NCBI GenBank assembly: GCA_022495005.1
Contig: JAGYXB010000440.1
Span: 1,364,001-1,428,000, forward strand
Length of the DNA stretch: 64,000 nt
Source: Rhyacophila brunnea
Taxonomy: Eukaryota > Arthropoda > Insecta > Trichoptera > Rhyacophilidae
Direction: 5' to 3'
Part shown: positions 22,577-32,392 of the stretch, in pieces
Position numbering within the stretch: position 1 is the first letter of the stretch
Layout of the letters: each line of letters opens with the position of its first letter
The notes under the pieces: generated by a model
What the model saw: the letters and a program-made list of their open reading frames with translations, nothing else
What the model was told of the DNA's origin: nothing
Database searches by the model: none
Translations under genes and position numbers: made by a program

Positions 22577-22929
22577 AAGAGCTTCTCAAGTCACTTAGTT
22601 GGACCGGTCGGCCATTGCGACTTAGTATCTACGAGGGAAAATTTACGGCGAGCGAAAAGGTCTTTTGTCATCGAGACCGTAATACATTATATCAAAGTAA
22701 GACTCACGCACACTCTTTTTTTTCGACCATATCCGATCCTAATAAATCATATGGGCCTCCACAGAGTACAGGTTTGTACGCACGCTCTAGTGCACGCCGA
22801 CCAGGTCTTAGGAATTTGCTCCTGGGACACTTTCGGCACAAATTTGAAGAGCGCCTAACGTCCGTTACACCACAGTATACACCTGAATAACGGTCGTGGA
22901 TACGTGGCGGGTGGTGGAGGGAAAAACAA
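22577..22929 (+). mobile_element. R1-B, 3' end only, 11-bp target duplication
   Basis: Starts AAGAGCTTCTCAAGTC and ends GGCGGGTGGTGGAGGGAAAA. It is flanked by GTTTACTATCT at 22566-22576 and 22930-22940. The frame keeps short pieces of the R1-B C-terminus, such as RLSIYEGKFTASEKVF, but it is internally deleted. A SINE-2 fragment interrupts it at 22717-22777. This is a severely 5'-truncated insertion, typical of target-primed reverse transcription. Confidence 0.88.
22717..22777 (-). mobile_element. SINE-2 tail inserted in R1-B
   Basis: The complement of the SINE-2 end (ACTCTGTGGAGGCCCATATG, GATCGGATATGGTCG) with an A-tail seen here as a T-run. Flanked by ACGCACACTCT (22706-22716) and ACGCACGCTCT (22778-22788), an 11-bp target duplication with one change. 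Confidence 0.8.
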
Positions 22930-22971
22930 GTTTACTATCTGTATACTTCTTACTATCTCTACATCTCTATG

Positions 22972-23698
22972 TTTGAACATGTACCTAACCGAAAAAAAAT
23001 CTTTTTTTTAAAAGGTACATGTTCAAATACGCGCGTTATCATGATCTTACTCCCTACTTCAGTTTTAGTTTGTCAATTTATGGCTACGGCCGTATGTTGT
23101 AGCATAACCACTGGGGAATGCCAAAAGAAATGACGTATTTCATAAAAACACTACCTTATTCTTAGGTCAATAATTATTATAAAGCAATCATTATTCGTAG
23201 GATGTTTATCACACTTGAATGGCCAAAGACATATCTTATAATTAGTATCTTTAGAATTATCTTCAAATGTGTTAATATTGCCCATTTTTTTAATAATAAA
23301 ATGCCTAATTCTTGTCAAATTTGGGATCACAGAGATTATCAATATAATTTTTTATCGTAAATATTTTACTATAATAATGTCGTCATAAATTATACTGATG
23401 GTTTTATAAATGCGTTTAAAAATTAATAAATGTAAAAAATCTTAACACCACTGCACATTTATGTACTGAAATATGACTATATTCTAAAACATTAGAGCGA
23501 GAGGTTTAAAAGAATACTATTTTACGTCATAAAAATACTTTATGCAGTCATCAAATGTTTAAAATAAATATAAAGGATAATAAGGCTTCAAAATTATATA
23601 AATCGATTATCTACAACGTTTAAGGAATGTCCAGGATCATGCTTTGAAAATAGAATAAAAGCTCCATTTTGACCCACGCTGAGCACGTCCGCCCTTAA
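22972..23698 (-). mobile_element. TTAA-1, antisense copy truncated at the palindrome
   Basis: Its right edge on the + strand is TGAGCACGTCCGCCC then TTAA (23695-23698). It is collinear with the other copies back to the palindrome centre at about 23010, beyond which only TGTTTGAACATGTACC of the second arm remains. The 63-codon minus frame (23151-23342) is the counterpart of that at 11870. It abuts a hAT-6 end and may have used a TTAA inside that element. Confidence 0.75.
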
Positions 23699-23783
23699 AA
23701 AAACTGCTTGGCACGTCGGACAGTTGAAAAATAATATTTGGGAAATTTTGGCATGCGTACGTAAAGAAGGTTCACCATCCCTG
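23699..23783 (+). mobile_element. hAT-6 right end fragment
   Basis: ACTGCTTGGCACGTCGGACA through TTTGGGAAATTTTGGCATGC to GGTTCACCATCCCTG matches the end of the complete hAT-6 at 54692. The left part is lost or replaced by TTAA-1. GTGTAGTG follows. Confidence 0.65.
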
Positions 23784-24051
23784 GTGTAGTGGGTGAGAGC
23801 GCGCCGGGTCAGCGACCCCGGGCTTTTTTCTAGGACGGACCTCACTCCGGCACCTATCTAGATAGTTCAGACAAAAAAATCGATTACTTTTATATGTCTA
23901 TTCATACCCAGTAAACTGGGTGTAAAAACACAGATTATAAGAAGATGTATTACTAGTTTTACGCGGTGAAAAACAATATTTAGCATTTCGTCAACAACTG
24001 GTCCATTGAAAACACTAATACTTTCAAATTTACAGAAGTTTATAACAATTA
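23784..24051. other. No gene seen
   Basis: Short spacer with AGCGACCCCGGGC near 23811. Nothing recognised. Confidence 0.4.
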
Positions 24052-24066
24052 AAGTATGGAGAATAT

Positions 24067-24546
24067 AAGTAAGTTATAGAGAAAGTTATCGTACGCGACC
24101 TGGCATATGACACTGCGCTGCGTGCGTGGCAGGGGCGATGGACCACTTCTTCCAAGGGCATACAAACGCATTTGTTTTTTCCTAATATAAAGTGGCGCAT
24201 GGAGATAACCAGATTGACTCCAGACCATTGGACTTCTCAGTTCTTAACCGGACACGGTGGTTTTGCCTCCAAGCTCTGTCAGCTTGGCCTAATAGAATCT
24301 CTGACTTACTTATGTGGCGAATTGCAGGATGCTGATCACATCCTCTGGGAGTGTCCCCATATGTCGGTTGAAAGTTAAGAGCTTCTCAAATCGGTCCGAC
24401 CCTCAGTTGGACTGGTCGGCCATTGCGACTTGGTATCTACGAAGGAAAATTTATCAGCTTTTAAAATGTTTGCGGCATTATACGGCGAGCGAGAAGGTCT
24501 TTTCTCATCGAGAATTGACCGTAATACAATATTATATGGAAAGACA
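24067..24546 (+). pseudogene. R1-B, left part of a copy split by R1-A
   Basis: The frame from 24088 reads VRDLAYDTALRAWQGRWTTS, then RLTPDHWTSQFLTGHGGFAS, then DADHILWECPHM. This is the C-terminal domain of an R1-clade ORF2, ending in the His/Cys-type 'EHILWECP' block. A stop follows MSVES; the next frame continues ENLSAFKMFAALYGEREGLF. The element begins at 24067 just after AAGTATGGAGAATAT, which recurs at 27632-27646 as a 15-bp target duplication. R1-A is inserted antisense at 24547, and the rest of R1-B resumes at about 27468. Confidence 0.88.
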
Positions 24547-27470
24547 TACGTTAAAGTGCCCACCACCACCCGTCATATATGCACAACCGTGGATATGCAC
24601 GGCCGCTTTCTATGACGCTTTAAACGTGTCTGAAAGAAGTGATTTTAAGTGCTCATTCCTTCCCGAGACGGAGCCGCACGGGAATGATGCTGCAACTATG
24701 CACCGTAGTGCTTAAAGAAGAAAGTTAAGAAAGAAAATTTTTGTTTTTTGGACAGGCTCTGCTGTCCGCTGACGTTAAGCGCTTTGTGTACCCGCATACT
24801 GAGTGTCACGAATTGAAATGGATGAGTCTACAGAAGAGTCGGGACTATCCCGCTCCCCATACGACGCTGCAAATTTCTCAAATGCCGCAAATTTGGCCTC
24901 GGTTGCTACCAGATCTCCATGACCAACTGGGCCTGTGTGAGGACGGACCCTGGCAAATAGCTCCGCTCGTTCGAATTCCATAAGCGGGCAATCCCAGAGG
25001 ATGTGTTCAACATCTTGGTGGTCATGCCCGCAGGTACAACCCGGCCTATCTACTATCAAGCCAAACTCGTGGAGTCTGGCGGCGAAGTTGCCATGGCCGG
25101 TGAGGAACTGGCTAATCCAGTGCGAAGGTTGGAGTCTTCTAGTTTGGTGCCTGCAGAATACGTCTGGAAAAAAACGGTAAGTGTGCCGCCCCTTGGGGGA
25201 GGCGGTCCACCTCGCCTGCCATGCCGCAAATGCGGTCTTGTACACAATGTCACTTACAGTCTTCCTGTAAGGAACGTCCTCAGATCTCTGCGGTGGTGTC
25301 AGATGGACACAGGCGAGTGTTGTGCTGATCCCCCTCAAGAGGAGGGTGATCGATCCTCTGACTTGGACGTGCAGATCGAGGGGTAGCACCCCTGCGAGTA
25401 CGGCAAGCGCGTCAGTAGAAGTTGTGCGGTAGGCTTTGGTAAGCGAGATCATCGCAAGTCGCTGCCCGCTTAGTAGTGCGCGTCTCACGAGAGTTAAGGA
25501 TTTTACTCGGGAATGCCAAATGCTGGAGGCGTAACCGGCAATTCCCATGAAAATTGCGCCGTATGCAACCTTAAGGGCTCTATGCTTAAGTTCCCAATTG
25601 CTGCCCGCCATTCGGGCCATTCTCTGATAGGCTAAATTGGCCTTAGAGACGGCCGTCTTGGCGTGGTGAACAAAAGACAGCTTGTCATCAAGAATTACTC
25701 CCAGATACGTAACCCTTTCGGAGAAACGCACTGAGGTCTGGCCAAAACGAACCGTGGGTGGCCGTCGAGTTATGTTGACCCGAGAACTACCCCTGAGGAG
25801 GACAGCTTCCGTCTTGCTCGGGGCAAAGGTCAGCTTGTTCAGCAACCCCCAATTAAGGATTCTGTCCAAGGCGTCCGTGGTTGCACGCTCAAGTGCCGGT
25901 CGGCTCGTCGCCCCAACAAGCAGGAGCAAGTCGTCGGCGTACGCAACGAGCGTGCAGCCCGGAGGCAGTGGCAGGGACAGAACGTCGTCAAACAGCATGT
26001 TCCACAGAAAGGGTCCCAGGACGGAGCCCTGGGGACACCCCATGGTGGTCCTCCTGTGAATCAGGTTGGGGCCGGAGTCGTAGGTTATCTCCCTATTGCT
26101 GAAGTAGCTTTGAACCAAGGCAAAGAGGTCCCCGGGGATCTGTTTCAGCCGAAGCTTTGCCAGAACCAAGGGCCACCACGCAGTATCAAACGCGCCCGCG
26201 ATGTCGAGAAAAATCCCGGCAACAAGGTCCTTGCCAGAGCTCTCCACAGAATTGATCACAAAGCGAATCGCATCCTCGGTGGACTTTCCGGGTCTAAACC
26301 CAAATTGTCTTTGCGAGATTGGACAGTTTTCCGACAGGTGGGACTCAATCCTGCTGTTTATCAATCTTTTCAATATCTTCCCGAAGACGGTAAGGAGCGT
26401 AATCGGTCTATATGCTTTCGGGTCACAAGGAGGGCGACTGCCGGCTTTGAGGGTCACCGTGAGGTGACATTTCTTCCAGCAGTCGGGGAATATGCCACTA
26501 CTCATGCATTCTTTGTAGAGTTGCGTGATGTCGTATGAGGCAAGAGACCACGCCCTTCTCGCTAGCGCGTTATCTATGCAGTCAAGCCCTGGGGCTTTGC
26601 CGGCCGGGAGGCTGGCAAACAGGATCCCTAGTTCGGACATGGTAGTGGCTGCGGATCGCGGAGTGTTTAAGGGGAGCAGCGCATAGACGCGAAGCTGCTG
26701 AAATCGGTCGTTGTCAATGTCGAGCGACTCGTTGTCCTGCGGGGTAAGAGCATCCAACAGGACTGTGGCGGACTCTTCAGAGCTATTGGTGAACGATCCG
26801 TCAGGGCGCCGTACCGCCGACATGACTTTTCCAGGCCGTGAGCCCAGCTTCATCACGCGAAAAGGGGGGGCCCACGGATCATTGCCACCCATTTTAGTGA
26901 CGAACTCTCTCCAGTGCACCTTCTTAGCCTTACTTATTGCCTTTTTGAACTTGAGTCTAGTGGTCCTGTAGGTGACCGCAAGCGGATGGTCCGCCTGCGG
27001 CGGCCTCTCCAGCGATCTTCGCGCTGCTTGTAAGGCCCTTCTGGCCCTCCTCATCGCATCTCTCAGTCTTGTCAGTCTCGGCTTCCGCCAGGGTGCGAGG
27101 TTCGGCGGTCTCGGGGTCGTCCTTCCGATAGTGCCCTCCGCTTTTTCAATCATGAGATTCGTGAGGTCCTCAGCCGCAGCGTGCATGTTCTTTGGCGGAG
27201 GGCGCGAGGCCATCCTGTCCAGACCCTCAGCAAACTCGCGGTCAAAACGTACCCAGTCGGTTCCCTTGGTCCTGAAACGCCTCGGCAGTGACTCGCTCAC
27301 AAGTGGAGCGAGAGACGCGTGGCCCCTCTCAGTCCTGTAGGCGAACGTGATCAGACGGTGGTCGCTTGCTGACGCTTCCAAATGGACAGTCCAGTTCACG
27401 ACGCATCTGGCAGAACCAGTGGATGTCAAAGTGACATCAATGTGAGATTCCCCATTGTTGGTGGAGAAGA
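24547..27470 (-). mobile_element. R1-A, 5'-truncated antisense insertion in R1-B
   Basis: The antisense retrotransposon covers the end of its endonuclease, the whole reverse transcriptase and C-terminal domain (see the CDS), and a 3' UTR of about 230 bases that ends ...TTTAACGTA with no long poly(A). It interrupts R1-B between TATATGGAA and GAAGTAGGGATCAC. The surviving target duplication is at most about four bases. R1-clade elements are known to be target-specific in many lineages; this target is another R1-clade element, not rDNA. Confidence 0.9.
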
Positions 27471-27486
27471 AGTAGGGATCACGCAC
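24775..27486 (-). CDS. R1-clade ORF2, endonuclease end plus reverse transcriptase (903 codons)
   Basis: Open without a stop for 903 codons. Residues 8-50 are the end of an AP-type endonuclease, with NNGESHIDVTL and the SDHRLI block at 41-46. Reverse transcriptase blocks follow: YRPITLL (359-365), QFGFRPGKST (394-403), FLDIAGAFDTAW (426-437, catalytic D428), GCPQGSVLGP (483-492) and YADD (516-519, D518/D519). The C-terminal domain carries AYRTTSTDALAVLAGVLPLD and a Cys/His cluster CTCGHDHQDVEHILWDC at about 817-833, usual for R1-clade proteins. The first six or so codons, with the nominal start, come from antisense R1-B, so this is not the native start: ORF1 and most of the endonuclease are missing. 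It could make a polymerase fragment but not a full element. Other same-length antisense-strand frames here are shadows. Confidence 0.93.
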   Translation of the reverse strand: MRDPYFFSTNNGESHIDVTLTSTGSARCVVNWTVHLEASASDHRLITFAYRTERGHASLAPLVSESLPRRFRTKGTDWVRFDREFAEGLDRMASRPPPKNMHAAAEDLTNLMIEKAEGTIGRTTPRPPNLAPWRKPRLTRLRDAMRRARRALQAARRSLERPPQADHPLAVTYRTTRLKFKKAISKAKKVHWREFVTKMGGNDPWAPPFRVMKLGSRPGKVMSAVRRPDGSFTNSSEESATVLLDALTPQDNESLDIDNDRFQQLRVYALLPLNTPRSAATTMSELGILFASLPAGKAPGLDCIDNALARRAWSLASYDITQLYKECMSSGIFPDCWKKCHLTVTLKAGSRPPCDPKAYRPITLLTVFGKILKRLINSRIESHLSENCPISQRQFGFRPGKSTEDAIRFVINSVESSGKDLVAGIFLDIAGAFDTAWWPLVLAKLRLKQIPGDLFALVQSYFSNREITYDSGPNLIHRRTTMGCPQGSVLGPFLWNMLFDDVLSLPLPPGCTLVAYADDLLLLVGATSRPALERATTDALDRILNWGLLNKLTFAPSKTEAVLLRGSSRVNITRRPPTVRFGQTSVRFSERVTYLGVILDDKLSFVHHAKTAVSKANLAYQRMARMAGSNWELKHRALKVAYGAIFMGIAGYASSIWHSRVKSLTLVRRALLSGQRLAMISLTKAYRTTSTDALAVLAGVLPLDLHVQVRGSITLLLRGISTTLACVHLTPPQRSEDVPYRKTVSDIVYKTAFAAWQARWTASPKGRHTYRFFPDVFCRHQTRRLQPSHWISQFLTGHGNFAARLHEFGLIVDRPGCTCGHDHQDVEHILWDCPLMEFERAELFARVRPHTGPVGHGDLVATEAKFAAFEKFAASYGERDSPDSSVDSSISIRDTQYAGTQSA

Positions 27487-27631
27487 ATTCTAGTGCATGC
27501 CAACCAAGGTCTTGGAAAATTGCTCCTGGGACACTTTCGGCACAAATTTGAACAGCGCATATCGCTAGTTACGCCACGGTGTACGCCTGTATAACGGGTG
27601 TGGAGATGTGGCGGGTGGTGGAGAGAAAAGC
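27468..27631 (+). mobile_element. R1-B, right part of the split copy
   Basis: GATCACGCACATTCTAGTGC through GGACACTTTCGGCACAAATT to GGCGGGTGGTGGAGAGAAAA matches the 3' ends at 22785-22929 and 45545-45664. Followed by AAGTATGGAGAATAT (27632-27646), the duplicate of 24052-24066. The 139-codon antisense frame over it is a shadow. Confidence 0.88.
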
Positions 27632-27649
27632 AAGTATGGAGAATATTAT

Positions 27650-28847
27650 AATAATTTTCATAGTTATTAAAAACGTGTTGAAATAATAAATTTTCAAAAT
27701 TTTGTGGAAGACGATTATAATTTAAGGAATAGCTGTCAAAATCGTCAAAAACTATTTTCCACTCGTCGAAATATTGCAAAATGTATTTCAAAGAATACGA
27801 GGGGAGGGTCAATAAATAGTTTTTTTTTTTTAAAACAACAATCAAATTCTATTTAATTTAACATTACGCCTCTGGCAACAAGTTTATAAGTAGGTATTGC
27901 TCAAGTGTTGATTTGGCAGGTCGTAAGACTAATGAAATACTCGTATTGTACAAAAAAAAACTTGTGTTGTTTTGACTCGCAATATTGTGTTGAATGTTTT
28001 TTTATATTATTTTATAATTACTTTCGTTCTTGTTGCACTGTTTCAAGCGCACGACACTGTCTGAAACGTCATATTTAAAAACAGAATATCATCATCAGCA
28101 AACATGTGATGTACGTCACAGCGGGCACAGACGCTGATGGGAACAACAGGACGAGATAGTGTTTGCTGAATGTTATTACGAAGGTATTATAAACGTCAAT
28201 GCGAAGTGGATTTTTCTTCTGCATCGCGCTGGAAGTAGAAAAAAATCATGTCAAGTGCACATGTCAGCAACTAAAAAAAACCTGCGAAGGTAGACATTTT
28301 GAAAATTTTTAGAAAATTTCAAGAAAAAAATATTGGACCGAAATTGGCGTGCCCGCAGAAAAAATGGTTGGGGGTCCATTTTGAAAAATTATCCGTAATA
28401 ATTTTTAAGTCAGCGGGAGGGGACGGGTTTAACAAAATCTAGCAAGTAACACTGACTTCCACATGTACCACACCCACGGAATAGCGCACTTTTCCAGGTA
28501 TATTCTCTACATTTAGACACCATTTATCACAGGTTATGAATTGCAAGTGGTTTAACTGTCATAATTATTAGAATTGTTAGTATTCGTTTGTGTCGTCCGA
28601 GCTGTCTTTTTAAATATCATACTGTGAACGTCCTGAATCCATAATTAATTATTTGCGCACTATATAATATTATCTGTATGTAAAATGGTGTCAGAAATAA
28701 TCCATATTTTAGTGTTCACAATGGCAACACGCAAAAGAAACTGAAATAATGTTTAATTTTATAAAACTAAGTACATAATTATCAAGTACCTACCATTATT
28801 AATTAATAGGTTGGATTGACCAAACAAAGAAGCTGATACAACCAAGT
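27650..28847. other. No gene seen
   Basis: AT-rich with poly-T near 27820. Nothing with a second copy was recognised. Confidence 0.5.
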
Positions 28848-29085
28848 AAATCTATATCATCATCATCTTCAGCCTGAATCTATCCACTGCTGAATGAAGG
28901 CCTCTCCAAGCTGATTCCACTTCTCTCGGCCCTGTGCGTTGCGTTGCCACAAACTCTATTAGATCGCAAGCTCTTGTTTGTTTTCTTATCTAATCATTAC
29001 ACTCTTTGTTCTTTTGCGTTATGCCCAGCATGCACCTCTCCATACCATGTTGTGCCACTCTAAGTTTCTGGATCTCTCTTTTAAA
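28848..29085 (-). pseudogene. RTE-like LINE 3' end
   Basis: The minus-strand frame reads EIQKLRVAQHGMERCMLGIT then IRKQTRACDLIEFVATQRTG, and ends in AWRGLHSAVDRFRLKMMMI. These are the last blocks of RTE-like endonuclease/reverse transcriptase plus the ATGATGATG tail (ATCATCATC on the + strand at 28858), a common 3' end. Same family as 12790-13155 with an internal stop. Only about 75 codons remain. Confidence 0.7.
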
Positions 29086-30392
29086 AAATCTATATACCTA
29101 TCTTTTATTACATATTAAGTATTTTGCACCTATTCTGAATTGACCAAGACTTCAGAAATATACACAGATACTGATATCTGTAGGTACCTTAGGGTTAAAA
29201 CCCTGAAATTCTCATTTAAGTAAGTATATAATTTTACAGGAAATTTGAACGAATACAATATCAAATTTAATATGTTGTCAAGATTAGAGACCATTCAATC
29301 TGAGGTTACATTTTTTTTAAATAATTTACGAGTTAAATAATGGTGAATTTAAAAGATATATTTGCTCTAATGTGTATTTATTATAAAATATTACTTCTAT
29401 GAACATACTAATTAATAAATATAATACAATTTTATATCTTACTATAAATTATATTTTCCTAAATGGCCCTACCCTATATAAATTCACCTACTCTTTCTTC
29501 GAATCGTTTGTTTTAAAGAAGCTCGTTATATTTGCAATGTGTGTCATATAAAATTAGCTATCGTGCTGTGTAATGTATGAATCTAATACAGGTGAAACTT
29601 TCTGCTAGCAGAGTGTCACTCAACCTCTGATAGTAGTGTAGCGAGAGCTTTTTTATACGTCAAAGCCTCACATCAAACGAAACGGCATAAAGAAACGGGG
29701 GGAATCGTCACAGTATCGCAGAGCTTTTTCTACCCAGGGAGTGACAAGATGTAAACACTATTTTTACGTCATGATGCAAAATAATATCGTAAAATTTACT
29801 ACTAATCCACTTTAAAAAAATTACGAATCATTATAATTACGAAAGCAGCAAAACTTTTACTTAGTAAAGTTCAAACTTCAAACCCATTAGATTTTCAAAA
29901 TATGCTTTTAAAATTATATCCATATTATTATCGAATACTACGCACTAACAAGATATGGAGTGTAAGTAAGATATTTGGATTCTTGAATGGCTTAGCTTGT
30001 AGCATGGTGAATCATATAAGCTTACTTGCACGTGGACCTGTAGAAGTGATGCGAGTGAAAAGATTATAAGCAGTCAAAAAATTATGCCAAGATCTTTTCT
30101 TCACTTCGGATTGACGCTTTAATGAACTTTTTGGCATTATATGGTTGTATTAATTTATCAAATCAAAATTATTTATTTTGACATATAATGAACATAACAA
30201 ATCGGATGTCTTGGTCTATAAAAAGTAATACAGAAACATTTATCAGCATTAAATTCAGGTTTATTCTTTATTGACCAACTTTCAAGTGAATGGAGATTTC
30301 ATTTCAATATATGACAATACAGTTTACTAAGTTAATAAAGAAGCAAATATATACCTAATAATATAGTGTTGGGAATTTGAAGTTGATTGCAC
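29086..30392. other. No gene seen
   Basis: AT-rich. A GC-richer patch at 29590-29740 (GTCACTCAACCTCTGATAGT, GAGCTTTTTCTACCCAGGGA) could be the end of an LTR element but has no second copy here. Confidence 0.4.
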
Positions 30393-30510
30393 ATAGTGCT
30401 TGAAGATGCCAAAAGATGAAACTTTGGTCGCAACAAAATATTCAACTACAATAGTACAAAACTCCAATCAATTAGAATTTATATTCAAATTCAGTGGATA
30501 GTACCTATTC
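30393..30510 (+). repeat. Decayed arm of the Penelope/hammerhead-like repeat
   Basis: CTTGAAGATGCCAAAAGATG then AAACTTTGGTCGCAAC is a mutated version of the motif in the 1686-1843 palindrome, and the next 60 bases also match 1844-1905. Only one arm is present. Confidence 0.55.
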
Positions 30511-30644
30511 ATTTTCTAGTACCAAGTATATAAGTTAAACAAAAATAAAAACGAAATATTTCCCGCAGAAGAAAAAAAAGTAAAAACCTAAATTATTTTT
30601 AACAATAATACACAGCACATCATTGAAAATTTATATTATATCTG

Positions 30645-30930
30645 TTGAGCGCATTAATTAGTCTCGCAGCCCCTGCTTAGTACCTGGACACATAGCGCGT
30701 TTTGACTCGCATTCCAAATACATGTGACCGCATTGAGCAGTCCATAAGCACTCGCACTGTGACGACTGTCACGCGCGGTCGAGGTACAGGTGACCTCATA
30801 GAGGTGTCCACATTCAATCGCGACGAATGGCGGCGAGAGACGCGTCATGTGGACAGGGCCTTAGGGTGCCGGATAAACCTGACACGACGAAACAGTTCTG
30901 ATCCGGAAGAGGTCATACCTACGACTACGT
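30645..30930 (+). repeat. Repeat Z interrupted by a short insertion
   Basis: GAGCGCATTAATTAGTCTCG, then after about 190 bases GTGCCGGATAAACCTGACAC and GATCCGGAAGAGGTCAT, match 42957-43047, where they are contiguous. The insert (about 30680-30867) is GC-rich, with loosely inverted ends CCTGGACACATAGCGCG and CGCGTCATGTGGACAGGGCC, so it is probably a MITE. Opposed frames of 93 and 64 codons here are not genes. Confidence 0.55.
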
Positions 30931-31485
30931 ATGACGGAACCAATAATGTTCTCTTTTCAATTTGCCCTCTTGCAAAGTTATAAATTGTCATTTCATTACC
31001 TTTCGGCTTAACAATCTAAATATGCAGTATAAGGTATATTGCGATCATATTCATAATATATTTTGTCAGCCGCGTTTCAATGCGAGCGTTTTGCCACCAC
31101 GCAACAACAAACATAAAATTAATAAATGATTAGTAAATAATATTGTTATAATCAATATTCATTGCCCGTAGTATCTATGGTCTTAATAGATGCCCAGACA
31201 CACGTACTGAAGCTTAGACACAATATAATGCCACGTAGATGCAGTGGTGTGCGCAAAATTTCCGGGTAGTGGGATAAAAAATTATGAAATGGGCGCCAGA
31301 AACAGTTTCATATGTATATCGAGTTTTATTTAACTGTTGGCTGTGAATTTACCTTTTAATCACCCCAAATCAGTGTAGGTAGATATTTGTACCATTTCAT
31401 TTTTATAATAATAGTTAATGTTAAAATGTTTATTTTTAGCAGTAGTGTTAATATTAATATAATAAAAAAAATATATTACTTACTT
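30931..31485. other. No gene seen
   Basis: AT-rich; no recognised content. Confidence 0.45.
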
Positions 31486-31489
31486 ACTT

Positions 31490-31870
31490 AAGCTGATGCT
31501 ATAGACCATTCAGGTCCATAGCCGACTGCACAACCATCCTCCAGAAATCTCGATCCCGAGCTATCTCTCTCAAGTTGGTCACACTCAGCGTTCTTCTTGA
31601 CGCTATCCGCGCATCTCCACCGAGGTTCCTTCATAAACGTGGAGAGCTTTAGATCTATCGCATATAACAACCCATCTGAGTTTTCGCGCCCTCAAGACTT
31701 TGACTATATTGGGCTCAACATTCGTACGGATGTGCCACCTTTGATTTTGTTTTACCAGTCCAAGTATTCTTCGGAGAAATTTATTTTCAAATACTTGGAT
31801 AGTTTTGACCTTGTCTTGTTTATCCGTTAGGATCCAGGTTTCACACCCATATAGAACGATTTATTTCACG
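31490..31870 (-). pseudogene. RTE-like LINE C-terminal remnant
   Basis: In shifting minus-strand frames: GVKPGS region, LTDKQDKVKTIQVFENKFLR, RILGLVKQNQRWHIRTNVEP, LRARKLRWVVICDRSKALHV and REIARDRDFWRMVVQSAMDL. This follows the order 'CETW.LT......I..FE.K.LR.I.G', 'R.RWxGH', 'ARDR..WR..V' of RTE-like polymerase C-termini. Several frameshifts; dead. About 125 codons of homologous length remain. Confidence 0.7.
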
Positions 31871-32392
31871 GTCAAATAGTATAATTACCCGGAATTTTGT
31901 CTTTTTGGGGAAGAAATATATTATTACCTATACTGATTATCTGAACGTGTCGCCAGTCGCCAATTAGTCATGGAGGACAAATACATTTTTAAATTATTCT
32001 CAATATGATTTTGTCAATCTCAAAAACTGCATTTATAAAACTCAAAAATCCTATTTTGGTCAAAAATGTTTGAATGGTTCTTGCACCCATAACATGGATA
32101 ATCATTTAGAAAATCGATCTACAAAATACACCCTAAATCATATCCAAATTGAAATTTGTAATTTAGACAGTTTTTATTATATCCTGATAAAGGGTTATTT
32201 TTGATTTGTGAGGCACGCCAGCTAGAACGAATGTTATATTATGTTTAATAATAATTATCAGCCGTATCGTGGTAAAATGCAAATTAATGCATGCGTTGTC
32301 CTTTTTGGCGTCTATTAACGGATATTAGGTAAAATGATCTTGTACGTATTGATGATTCTATGTAGGAATCGGCGTTAACCCGATCATATTCA
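31871..32392. other. No gene seen
   Basis: AT-rich spacer before TTAA-1. Confidence 0.45.

Noticed and set aside
25003..27340. Several sense-strand frames of 65 to 160 codons
   Set aside because: They are antisense shadows of the GC-rich R1-A polymerase frame and show no family motif.
27426..27845. 139-codon antisense frame
   Set aside because: It crosses the R1-A/R1-B junction, antisense R1-B and AT-rich flank, so it is a composite of unrelated pieces.
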